64,000 nt of DNA from JAHEAO01 sp942492375 (GTDB lineage: Bacteria; Pseudomonadota; Alphaproteobacteria; Rhodobacterales; Rhodobacteraceae). Every line of letters starts with the position of its first letter. The first letter of the stretch is position 1. The notes below the pieces were generated by a model that worked only from the letters and a program-made list of their open reading frames with translations, was not told the DNA's origin and did not search any database. The position numbers and the translations under genes are program-made. The stretch spans positions 235,134 to 299,133 of the forward strand of contig CALOEL010000017.1 in assembly GCA_942492375.1 (NCBI GenBank), read 5' to 3'. Below are positions 6,811-14,890 of the stretch, in pieces.

Positions 6811-9315
6811 TCAGCCTTTCGGCATTGCCAGGGTCATCCTGCGCCCGTTCTTGACGTAGAGCAGTTCGCTGGATCCGATCGCCGCGACCTGACCGCCATC
6901 GATACGGTCGCCGACCTTCACCTTCACATATTTGCCGCTCGACAGCCGGATCAGCGCGCGCCGGTTCGACGACGAGCCGTAGACACCGATCAGGTTGATC
7001 TTGCCGAGGTCGATCGCATTCTTCACCGTCGCCTGTCTGGCGACATTCGACGGGCTGGCGGCGGGCGGCAATCTGGGCGCGGCGATGGCGGCCTGGGTCA
7101 CCACCGCGGCTTCCTCTGCCGGCGCGGCGGCAGACACCTGCGCTTCGGCAGAGGCCTGCGCTTCGGCGACCGCCTTTTCGACGATCTGACGGAAGTCGCT
7201 GGGCCGCGCCGCCGGCGATGGCGAAACCAGCACCGCGAATTCGCTGGGCGGGGTCCGGGTGACGGTGTCGTTGTCCTGGGCGGATGCGGGGCGCGCCGCT
7301 GGCCGGATCGCGGCGAGTTGCACCAGCGTGCGTCCGCCAAGCCGCGATTTCTCGTTCGCTTCGATCAGCCCGCCCGGGCGCGATTTCGGACGGAACCCGG
7401 CAAGCGTGGCGGCGGCAGGTTCGGCCTGATTTGCGGCTTGTCCGGGTCTCGGCTGCGGGACCGTCGCGGGGCTGCCTGCAATCACCAGGATACCATCCGG
7501 CGTCAGCGCGCCTTCCGGGACCGCCCTGACCAATCCGTTGTCGTCCAGGTCGAAGCGGGTTCCCAGCGGCGTGGGGGATTGGATGGCATCCAGGGCGTTG
7601 TCCGACAAGGCGGCCTGGCTTGACGGCAGCGCGACCGCGTCATGGCCGACGATGACCGGATCGATGGAGGCGACATAGAGATCGTCGATCAGATCCGTCC
7701 CGGCGCCGGTCGGGACCGTAGGATCAAGCGGCCAGATCCCGGTTCGCGCATGGAACGCAGCCGCTTCGTCTGGCGTCACAGGTCCGGCCGGGGCGGCGGC
7801 CTGTTCCGGTTCGGGATCCGGCGCGGGGGCTGCCATGTCGGGCTGTTCGATCACCGCTGCGGGAGCCGTTGCGACGACAACCGGTTCTGCCGGCCGGAGG
7901 AACCGGGACAGAGCGGAATCCTCGCCGAGGATCAGGTTCGAAATCAGGGCGGCCGCCGCCAAAGCCAGGATAAGCGCCACGGTCAGGACCAGACCCAGAT
8001 ACCGGGGCTTTCCACCGGCCACCGCTGACTTGCGGGCGCCGAAAACGGTCAGTTCCTCGGTACGGGCCCATTCGGGCGGTTCTTTTCGTGGCAGCAGCGG
8101 TTTTGGCACGGCCGGCGCAGTCAGGGCCTTCTGCGGCGGGGGTGATTTCTTCAAAGCTGGCGCCTTCGCGGGTTTCGTGTCCCGTTCATCCCCTGCGATC
8201 TGCGGTGCGATCACCGACAGGTGCGTGACCTCGGCATTGCCGTTCGCATTGCCCAGCCGGGGCAAGTCTTCTGCGGGCTCGTGGCCATTCCGGTCGGCGT
8301 GGATCGCGATCCTGGCCACGACCTTTTCAAGCCGCAGCGGCGCGGTTTCCTGCAATTGCGGGACGCTGGTCGACCTGCTGGTCGAGAATGCGAAATCGGT
8401 CTGGGCCTGGTCCTTTGGCGCTGGGCTGTCGCTGACTTCGGCCGGTTCGGGTCCGTTCGACGGCATTGCGGCTTTCGCGGTCTCCGGCGGTCGTTCGGCT
8501 TTAGCGATCTCTGACGACTGTTCGGCTTCCGCGAATTCCGGCAACTCTGCAGTTTCCTCGCTCTTCGAGAGCTTTTCGGTTTTCGTGGGTTCTGACGGCT
8601 CTGCGGGTTCCTCGGAGTTCGACGCCCTGCTTGTCTCGAAAATCTTCGAAAGCTCCGCCGCGCTGTCCGGGATGCCAGCGGAGTCGGATCCCTCATCGAG
8701 CAGTTCGCGCAGCGTCGCCTCTGGTTCGGGCTGGTCTGCGGATTGCGCCGGCTTGGCGGCACTGGCCGATGCGAGTTCGGCCACCGACGCGTCGTCGCGC
8801 TCTACGGTTTCGCCGTTCGTCAGAATTCCCTTGGCCCGTCGCGTGGTGCCGAACCACGGCTCTCCGTCGAAATCGCCGTCTTCGGGCTTGGCCACGAATG
8901 CGACCGGATTGAACTTGTGCTCGGCGGCGAATTCCTCTGCCTCGCGGAGCGTTTCGGCGGCGACAACCGCGACCTTGGTCATGTTTTCGCCCGCATCGCT
9001 CCAGTCGAAAACGAGATCGTCGAGGGTATAGGGCGTCGTGCCATCGAGCGCCGCGCGGATCGCGACGCGGCGGGCGCCGGGGGTGTCGCCGGGCGCCTCG
9101 ACATCACGGAAAAGGATCTGCGAATTCGGAATGATCAGCTTGGTGGCGAATTGCCCGCCTGCCAGCTCTGCCGCGGTCTGGCGCAGGTGGCCGAGCTTCT
9201 CGGTGAAATCGTCGTCGTCAAGTGAAACCTCGCCCAATCGCCGCCAGCCGCCCTTGGCCCGATGAAACAGGCCAATCCGGTCAAAACTGAGATCCAGAGC
9301 AAAGTTTGGTTTCAT
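6811..9315 (-). CDS. Large membrane-anchored protein with GspL/PilM-like N terminus and GspC/PilP-like C terminus
   Basis: 834 residues; no named family recognised for the whole. The first 150 residues read like the cytoplasmic actin-like domain of GspL/PilM proteins (IIPNSQILFRDVEAP, then an ARRVAIRAALDG...Y-L-DDLVFDW pattern). Residues 160-420 are low complexity, rich in Glu, Ala, Pro and Ser. One membrane helix follows (about 435-460, LTVALILALAAAALI). A long Ala/Pro linker leads to a C-terminal 60-residue domain (INLIGVYGSSSNRRALI...KVGDRIDGGQVAAI) that resembles the beta domain of GspC/PilP. Such domains belong to type II secretion and type IV pilus platforms, but no other gene of those systems is nearby. 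It may be a stand-alone envelope scaffold. Start ATG 9315. Function unknown. Confidence 0.75.
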   Translation of the reverse strand: MKPNFALDLSFDRIGLFHRAKGGWRRLGEVSLDDDDFTEKLGHLRQTAAELAGGQFATKLIIPNSQILFRDVEAPGDTPGARRVAIRAALDGTTPYTLDDLVFDWSDAGENMTKVAVVAAETLREAEEFAAEHKFNPVAFVAKPEDGDFDGEPWFGTTRRAKGILTNGETVERDDASVAELASASAAKPAQSADQPEPEATLRELLDEGSDSAGIPDSAAELSKIFETSRASNSEEPAEPSEPTKTEKLSKSEETAELPEFAEAEQSSEIAKAERPPETAKAAMPSNGPEPAEVSDSPAPKDQAQTDFAFSTSRSTSVPQLQETAPLRLEKVVARIAIHADRNGHEPAEDLPRLGNANGNAEVTHLSVIAPQIAGDERDTKPAKAPALKKSPPPQKALTAPAVPKPLLPRKEPPEWARTEELTVFGARKSAVAGGKPRYLGLVLTVALILALAAAALISNLILGEDSALSRFLRPAEPVVVATAPAAVIEQPDMAAPAPDPEPEQAAAPAGPVTPDEAAAFHARTGIWPLDPTVPTGAGTDLIDDLYVASIDPVIVGHDAVALPSSQAALSDNALDAIQSPTPLGTRFDLDDNGLVRAVPEGALTPDGILVIAGSPATVPQPRPGQAANQAEPAAATLAGFRPKSRPGGLIEANEKSRLGGRTLVQLAAIRPAARPASAQDNDTVTRTPPSEFAVLVSPSPAARPSDFRQIVEKAVAEAQASAEAQVSAAAPAEEAAVVTQAAIAAPRLPPAASPSNVARQATVKNAIDLGKINLIGVYGSSSNRRALIRLSSGKYVKVKVGDRIDGGQVAAIGSSELLYVKNGRRMTLAMPKG

Positions 9316-9476
9316 GCCTGAGGTCTAACATATTCTCGGCTGTTGGCGGACTTCGGCCCGCGATTGGCAATAACCTATAGCAGCTTTCCGCCTAAGGAAA
9401 GTCGAAGCGGCATGCCGAGACTTGTTGATCTGCGCGAAAAAAGCGACGCTCGGCAAAGACTTGCCGAGGTATCACC

Positions 9477-10163
9477 ATGCGAATCCTGAAAACTGCAGCC
9501 ATTATCTTTTTCCTGTCGCCATGCGTTGCGCCGGCCTGGGCCGAAGGCCGGTTGACGGTCATCGGCGAAGGCAGCATCGAGACGCAGCCCGATATGGCGA
9601 CGATCAGCCTTGGTGTCACCACCGAGGCCGAGACCGCGGCCGAAGCGCTGAGCGCGAACAACGAGATGACCGCATCGGTGCTTGAAACCGTCTCTGCCGC
9701 CCAAGTGGAACCGCGAGACATTCAGACGAGCGGACTGTCGCTTTCGCCCAACTGGTCGCAGGACCGCGATGGCGAGGCGTCGAGGATCGTCGGCTTCGTC
9801 GCCAGCAATCAGATCACCGTGCGGGTGCGCGACCTCGAAGCCCTTGGCGGCATTCTCGACGATGTCGTGAGCGGCGGGGCCAACACGTTCAACGGCCTGA
9901 CCTTCGGTCTGCAAGAGCCGGGCCCGGCGCGGGACGAGGCCCGGAAGGAAGCCGTTGCGGACGCGCAGCGCAAGGCCCAGCTCTATGCCGAGGCGGCGGG
10001 GGTCACGCTGGGGCCGATCGTGGAGCTTTCGGAAGTTACCGGCGACCAGCCGCAGCCGATGTACCGGAGCAACGGGGCGATGATGGAATCCGCGGTGCCG
10101 ATCGCCCAGGGCGAGATTTCGATCGAGGCCTCCGTCACCGTGGTGTTCGAGATCGCGGAATAG
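9477..10163 (+). CDS. SIMPL domain (DUF541) periplasmic protein
   Basis: 228 residues with a cleavable signal peptide (hydrophobic stretch in residues 5-20, likely cut after APAWA). The mature part begins with RLTVIGEGSIETQPDMATI, the usual SIMPL opening, and continues through a RDIQTSGLSLSPNW segment and the conserved DEARKEAVADAQRKAQLYA helix (about residues 145-165). The family is widespread and exported; members have been linked to oxidative-stress protection and outer-membrane or interleukin-receptor-like signalling, without a firm biochemical role. It is divergent from the 834-residue gene across 160 bases and convergent with metY. Confidence 0.88.
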   Translation: MRILKTAAIIFFLSPCVAPAWAEGRLTVIGEGSIETQPDMATISLGVTTEAETAAEALSANNEMTASVLETVSAAQVEPRDIQTSGLSLSPNWSQDRDGEASRIVGFVASNQITVRVRDLEALGGILDDVVSGGANTFNGLTFGLQEPGPARDEARKEAVADAQRKAQLYAEAAGVTLGPIVELSEVTGDQPQPMYRSNGAMMESAVPIAQGEISIEASVTVVFEIAE

Positions 10164-10166
10164 GGA

Positions 10167-10188
10167 CAGAGGGCCTTCCGGCCCTCTG
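10167..10188. terminator. Hairpin between convergent SIMPL and metY genes
   Basis: Perfect 9-bp stem CAGAGGGCC (10167-10175) / GGCCCTCTG (10180-10188) with loop ttcc. It lacks a clear T run on either strand, so it may act as a 3' end stabiliser or weak bidirectional terminator. Confidence 0.45.
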
Positions 10189-10201
10189 CCATGGGTTCGT
10201 A

Positions 10202-11497
10202 TCAGGCGGTCGCCTTCGCCAGCGCCTGGTCGAGATCAGCGATCAGGTCGTCGGCATCTTCGATCCCGATCGACAGGCGCACGACGTTCGGGGCGGCGCC
10301 GGCCGCCTTCTGCTGTTCTTCCGTCAGCTGGCGATGGGTGGTCGAGGCGGAATGGATGATCAGCGACCGGGTATCGCCCAGGTTCGCGACATGGCTGAAT
10401 ATCTCGACCGCGTCGACCAGCTTGACGCAGGCCTCATAGCCGCCCTTGACCCCGAAGGTGAACAGCGCCCCCGCACCGCGCGGGCAGATCTTTTCGATCC
10501 GCTTGTAGTAGGGCGACGAGGGCAGGCCGGCATAGGTTACGAAGTCGACACGCGGGTCATCCTCCAGCCATTTCGCGACCTTTTCCGCGTTGGCGACATG
10601 GCGGTCCATCCGCAGCGAAAGCGTCTCGATCCCCATCAGCGTGTAATGCGCCGCCTGCGGATTCATCGTCATTCCCAGATCGCGCAGCCCGATGGCGATG
10701 CCGTGGAAGGTGTAGGCCAGCGGTCCGAAGGTCTCGTGGAACTTCAGGCCGTGATAGGCGGGTTCGGGGGCGGAAAGGGACGGAAACTTGTCGCTTGCCG
10801 ACCAGTCGAACTTGCCGCTGTCAACGACGCAGCCCCCCGTTACCGTGCCGTTTCCGGTCAGGTATTTCGTCGTGGAATGGACGACCAGCGTCGCGCCATG
10901 CTCGAACGGGCGGCAGAGATAGGGCGTGGCCGAGGTGTTGTCGACGATCAGTGGGATGCCCGCCTCGTCCGCGATCTTCGCCATCGCGTCGATATCGGTG
11001 ATGTAGCCGCCCGGATTGGCGATCGACTCGCAGAAGATCGCGCGGGTATCGTCGTCGATGGCGGCCTTCACCGCATCCAGATCGTCTGTATCGACAAATT
11101 TCGCCGACCAGCCGAAGCGCTTGATGGTTTGGCCGAACTGGGTGACCGTGCCGCCGTAGAGCCGGGTCGAGGACACCACGTTGCGTCCCGGCGCCATCAG
11201 CGGGAAAAGCGCCATGATCTGCGCCGCATGACCCGAGGAGCAGCAGACCGCCCCGGCGCCGCCTTCCAGCGTCGCGATACGTTCCTGAAGCACCGCGACG
11301 GTCGGGTTGGTCAGCCGCGAATAGATGAAGCCCACTTCCTGCAGGTTGAACAGCGCCGCCGCATGTTCGGCATCGCGGAACACATAGGCGGTGGTCTGGT
11401 AGATCGGCGTCTGCCGGGACCCTGTTGCCGGGTCCGGGCGGGCGCCGGCATGGATCTGCAGTGTGTCGAAACCGTAGGTTGGCGCGTCGTCGGACAT
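10202..11497 (-). CDS. metY: O-acetylhomoserine aminocarboxypropyltransferase (O-acetylhomoserine sulfhydrylase)
   Basis: 431 residues, the typical length of MetY. The PLP enzyme makes homocysteine directly from O-acetylhomoserine and sulfide. Visible signatures: YSRLTNPT (about residues 59-66), the substrate-loop Tyr in STRLYGGT, FCESIANPGG (155-164), VDNTSATPYLCRP (185-197) and the Schiff-base Lys211 in HSTTKYLTGNGT. Start ATG 11497 is preceded by AGGGAG. No SAM-type riboswitch could be recognised in the 113 bases upstream. It lies downstream of a glycosyltransferase gene on the same strand but with enough space for its own promoter. Confidence 0.95.
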   Translation of the reverse strand: MSDDAPTYGFDTLQIHAGARPDPATGSRQTPIYQTTAYVFRDAEHAAALFNLQEVGFIYSRLTNPTVAVLQERIATLEGGAGAVCCSSGHAAQIMALFPLMAPGRNVVSSTRLYGGTVTQFGQTIKRFGWSAKFVDTDDLDAVKAAIDDDTRAIFCESIANPGGYITDIDAMAKIADEAGIPLIVDNTSATPYLCRPFEHGATLVVHSTTKYLTGNGTVTGGCVVDSGKFDWSASDKFPSLSAPEPAYHGLKFHETFGPLAYTFHGIAIGLRDLGMTMNPQAAHYTLMGIETLSLRMDRHVANAEKVAKWLEDDPRVDFVTYAGLPSSPYYKRIEKICPRGAGALFTFGVKGGYEACVKLVDAVEIFSHVANLGDTRSLIIHSASTTHRQLTEEQQKAAGAAPNVVRLSIGIEDADDLIADLDQALAKATA

Positions 11498-11610
11498 GGA
11501 AAACTCCCTTGGGGTGACTTTGCGTCAGGTTTAGGCAGGGTCCACGCCATGTGCAACTGGCATCGGCCTTGCCGGTCGAGGTGATCATCCGCGGGGCCGG
11601 GCGGGCCGGA

Positions 11611-12609
11611 TCAGCGCATCCAGAAACCGGCCTTCTTGATGCGCTGCCGGATCACCTGTTCGCGGCTGGGCAGGTCGTCGCGGTCGAACAGGGCGCGGAT
11701 TTTCGCGCCGCGGTTCTGGTAGACGATCCGCTTGATCGGCTCGTATTGCTTGAGGACCTTCTTGACCCTGTTGGGCGCGGCAACCTCTTCGAGCAGGTCG
11801 ATGACCCGGTCGCTCTCGCGCGCATAGAGCAGGGGGAAGGTCCGGTAGTGGCAGGTCACGTCGCCGTCCAGAAGGCCCTCGGTGACGGTCTGGCGACCGC
11901 CTCCGAACGAGTGGATGACAAGGGGCAGGGCGATCTGGTCGAGCCAGGGGTCCAGCGACTGGGCGGCCAGCGCCTCGCCGGGATCAGAGCGGATCGCGAG
12001 GGCATAGTCGAGAAACCTTCGCCCGAATTCGTGCGGGCAGCGGAAGAAGAACCAACCGGCGTTGAAATACAGGTACCTGCGCCAGTATTCGTCGGGCTGC
12101 GACGGATCGAGCGAGCTTTCGAAATCCAGCCCGAAGCGGTCGTAGAGCGATTTCCAGATGCCGGAATAGCCCGGACCGTAAAGATCCGGGATCGGCCATG
12201 TCCCCTCGACCCGCAGCGAGGCGGAGGGGCGGTCGAAATCGAACTGCACCGATGTGAGCGGGCCGGTCACGAGCGTGTCGGTGTCGAAGAACACGAAGGG
12301 CTCGCCTTCCGGCAGCGCGAACAGGGCCTCGATCTTGTTGCCTTGGGGGTAGGTCTGTCCGAAATGCATCGAGTCGAAGGGCCGGATCTCTGCGCCGAAA
12401 TCTTCGGTCAGCAGGGTTTTCACCGCGTCGTTCCTGATCCGGGGATCGTCCTTCCAGTGCGGTCCGGGCCGAGGTTCCGCGACGAAAATGCGACCGTCGA
12501 ATTTCGGATCGGAATGCCGCAGCGAGGCCGCGAACAGAACCGCTTCGTACATCAGGCGGCCATGTTGCCCGACGATCATGATGTTGAAGGATTTCGGCTT
12601 ACGCGCCAT
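11611..12609 (-). CDS. Putative glycosyltransferase (GT-A fold, DxD motif)
   Basis: 332 residues from ATG 12609 (MARKPKSFNIMIVGQHGR). An upstream in-frame start at 12723 would add 38 residues without similarity to any known fold, so it is not used. The sequence FVFFDTDTLVTG (about residues 115-126) has the DxD metal/nucleotide-sugar motif of GT-A transferases, and YFNAGWFFFRCP resembles the acceptor-side segment of GT8-like enzymes. Substrate unknown. It sits beside the exopolysaccharide cluster but points away from it, across a 341-base gap, and may or may not take part. Confidence 0.6.
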   Translation of the reverse strand: MARKPKSFNIMIVGQHGRLMYEAVLFAASLRHSDPKFDGRIFVAEPRPGPHWKDDPRIRNDAVKTLLTEDFGAEIRPFDSMHFGQTYPQGNKIEALFALPEGEPFVFFDTDTLVTGPLTSVQFDFDRPSASLRVEGTWPIPDLYGPGYSGIWKSLYDRFGLDFESSLDPSQPDEYWRRYLYFNAGWFFFRCPHEFGRRFLDYALAIRSDPGEALAAQSLDPWLDQIALPLVIHSFGGGRQTVTEGLLDGDVTCHYRTFPLLYARESDRVIDLLEEVAAPNRVKKVLKQYEPIKRIVYQNRGAKIRALFDRDDLPSREQVIRQRIKKAGFWMR

Positions 12610-12950
12610 GACGCCCCGGCTGTGTTTCGCGCGACTATAGAGCGGTGAATGCAGATGGAAAGCGCGGGTCGCGCCGAAAGGCGAAGCGATTTGGGGAATG
12701 GTGATGGTTGCAGTCCCGGGCACCAGTCTCCGCCGCTGAGATGCGGTGGCGAGTTGTGGGGCTGTGCGGAGGGCAACTTTCCGCCGAAATTCGGTATTCC
12801 CGGCGGCTAGCTGCCGATCTGACCGGGTTCTGCATATGATGTTGGTTCAGCTCCGGTTGAATAATGCAGGAAATGACCGAAGGTTGTAGTTCGCCACCCA
12901 CAATCGCGTCAGGCGGAAGCGGTCCAACGAATTGCGAGGAACCCCGCTAC
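12610..12950. other. Divergent intergenic region at the exo cluster edge
   Basis: 341 bases between the divergent glycosyltransferase and exoA. No convincing gene was found. It must hold the promoters for both directions; a TATGAT at 12834-12839 is the only -10-like word noticed toward exoA and its -35 is weak. No tRNA-derived repeat or integrase remnant was seen. Confidence 0.4.
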
Positions 12951-13964
12951 ATGAAAGTCAACCACAACAAGCACGACGCCGTTGTGCCCATTGTCGTCAT
13001 TCCCTGCCTGAACGAGGCGACGCATATCGTCAAAGTGGTGGAAACGATGGCATGCCAGGTGCGCCCGTTTGGCGGCCGCGTGGTCGTTGTCGATGGCGGA
13101 AGCAATGATGGATCCCGAGCGATCACCCTCGAGCTGATTGATCGCCTTCCTTGCGTGTCGCTCTTGGACAATCCGGCCCGCCTGCAGAGCACCGGCGTGA
13201 ACGCGGCTGTCGCGGCTTTCGGCGGGGGCCATACACATCTTATTCGGGTCGACGCGCATTGTGCCTATCCCGACGACTTCGTCGCCGCGCTGCTGGACGA
13301 GGCCGCCGTGACAGGCGCTTCGGCCGTCGTCGTGGGCATGGTCGCGGATGGCGACGGGGTGCTACAGCGGATCAACGCCGCAACCCAGAACTCGCGGATT
13401 GGCAACGGCGGGTCGAAGCATCGGAACAGCACAGCGGGGGAGTATGTCGAGCACGGCCATCATGCGCTGATCCGGCTTGACGCCTTTCGCGACCTCGGCG
13501 GTTACGACCCAGTCTTTTCGCATAACGAAGACGCGGAATTTGACTACCGGCTGATCCGGGCCGGACATCGGATCTGGCTGACCGGACGGACGCATGTCAC
13601 CTATTTCCCGCGTCGGGGCGTCCCACAACTTGCCCGGCAGTATTTCAACCACGGCCGTGGCCGGGCGCGAAACGTGATGAAGCATCGCGTGGTGCCGAAC
13701 CGTCGGCAGCTGTTTGTCATTGGTGTGGCGCCGGCCATAGTTGTTAGCGCGCTTGCACCGACGTCTTTTGTGTTTGCGTTGCCGGCGTTGTGCTGGGCCG
13801 CGGCGACCGTTGCCGGTGGACTGGTGCTCGCCCTGACGAAACGTTCGCCGCTCCTCGTGCTCTCGGGCCTCATTGCGATGCTCATGCACATGTCCTGGTC
13901 GGCGGGCTTCTGGTCCCACGCGCTTCCGGCACTGGGCGCCCGGTCACCTGAGGTCGCCGCATGA
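12951..13964 (+). CDS. exoA: Succinoglycan-type glycosyltransferase ExoA
   Basis: 337 residues from ATG 12951, chosen over the upstream 12864 because GAGGAA lies just before it and the GT2 fold begins at once (VVPIVVIPCLNEATHI). A GT2 nucleotide-binding segment VVVVDGGSNDGS and the acidic metal motif RVDAHCAYP follow, then SHNEDAEFDYRLIRAGHRIW, characteristic of ExoA, and two or three C-terminal membrane segments (about residues 255-325). In Sinorhizobium meliloti, ExoA adds the first glucose, beta-1,3, to lipid-linked galactose on the inner face of the membrane. It overlaps exoM by four bases (ATGA), so the two are translationally coupled. Confidence 0.9.
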   Translation: MKVNHNKHDAVVPIVVIPCLNEATHIVKVVETMACQVRPFGGRVVVVDGGSNDGSRAITLELIDRLPCVSLLDNPARLQSTGVNAAVAAFGGGHTHLIRVDAHCAYPDDFVAALLDEAAVTGASAVVVGMVADGDGVLQRINAATQNSRIGNGGSKHRNSTAGEYVEHGHHALIRLDAFRDLGGYDPVFSHNEDAEFDYRLIRAGHRIWLTGRTHVTYFPRRGVPQLARQYFNHGRGRARNVMKHRVVPNRRQLFVIGVAPAIVVSALAPTSFVFALPALCWAAATVAGGLVLALTKRSPLLVLSGLIAMLMHMSWSAGFWSHALPALGARSPEVAA

Positions 13965-14890
13965 CCGGCGTGGATGTCTGCATATGCACATTCCGTCGCA
14001 AGGGAGTGATCGACACGCTGGCCTCGTTGATGGAGGTCGAGGTGCCCGACGGCATCGATTTCGGCATTCTCGTGATCGACAATGATATCGAGCCGAGCGC
14101 GCAGGACATTGTCGAGGGCTTTGCACGCTGCGCGCCGCGGACCGTCCGCTATATTCATTGCCCGGCCGGCAACATATCGATCGCGCGAAACGGGGCCCTC
14201 GACGCCTCGGAAGCCCGCTTCGTCGCCTTCATCGATGACGACGAGATCGCTGCGCCGGGCTGGCTGACGGCGCTTTTGGGTGAACAGGCGCGCACCGGCG
14301 CAGATGTGGTGCTGGGGCCAGTCGATGCGCGCTACGGTGACGGCGTTCCTGTCTGGATGCGGGCGGCGCATGTTCACGCGACGCGGCCCGTCTGGATCGG
14401 TGACAAGATCGCCGCCGGCTATACCGGAAACGTCCTGATCGACCGCACGAGCCTGGCGATCAAGGGGCTTCGTTTCGATCCCGCGCTCGGTCGGACCGGC
14501 GGCGAGGACACCGACTTTTTCAGTGCCGTCCAGAACGCCGGTGGCCGGATCGTCTATGCGGCCGACGCCATTGTCGAGGAAACCGTGCTGCCGGATCGTT
14601 TGCGGTTTGGTTGGCTTGCGCGACGGAAGTACCGCATGGGCCAGACTCACGCCCATGTCCTTCTCAGGTGGCAAGGGCAGAGCCGCTGGAATGCACTACC
14701 GATTGCCGCCGCCAAGGTCGCCTTTTGTGCCGCTACGACGGTCTTCGTTCTGCCGAGCCGACGCCATAGAAACCTGTGGGTTCTCAGGGGGTGCCTTCAT
14801 GCAGGGGTCGTCGCGGGATTGTTGGGACGCGACGCGTCCGATATCTACGGGTCTGTGGGACCGGCGGCGGGGGCGCCACTGAATGACTGA
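13961..14890 (+). CDS. exoM: Succinoglycan-type glycosyltransferase ExoM
   Basis: 309 residues. GT2 fold opening VDVCICTFRRKGVIDTLASL, IDNDIEPSA, SIARNGALDASEARFVAFID and the acidic DDDE after it match ExoM, which adds a beta-1,4 glucose to the growing lipid-linked oligosaccharide. Motif GRTGGEDTDFF (about residue 185) is the usual catalytic-base region. The C-terminal 60 residues include a membrane-associated segment. It overlaps exoA by four bases and exoP by eight, giving a tight exoA-exoM-exoP unit. Confidence 0.88.
   Translation: MTGVDVCICTFRRKGVIDTLASLMEVEVPDGIDFGILVIDNDIEPSAQDIVEGFARCAPRTVRYIHCPAGNISIARNGALDASEARFVAFIDDDEIAAPGWLTALLGEQARTGADVVLGPVDARYGDGVPVWMRAAHVHATRPVWIGDKIAAGYTGNVLIDRTSLAIKGLRFDPALGRTGGEDTDFFSAVQNAGGRIVYAADAIVEETVLPDRLRFGWLARRKYRMGQTHAHVLLRWQGQSRWNALPIAAAKVAFCAATTVFVLPSRRHRNLWVLRGCLHAGVVAGLLGRDASDIYGSVGPAAGAPLND

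Noticed and set aside
11498..11610. SAM-type riboswitch before metY
   Set aside because: MetY genes of alphaproteobacteria can have one, but the conserved core of SAM-II or SAM/SAH motifs was not found.
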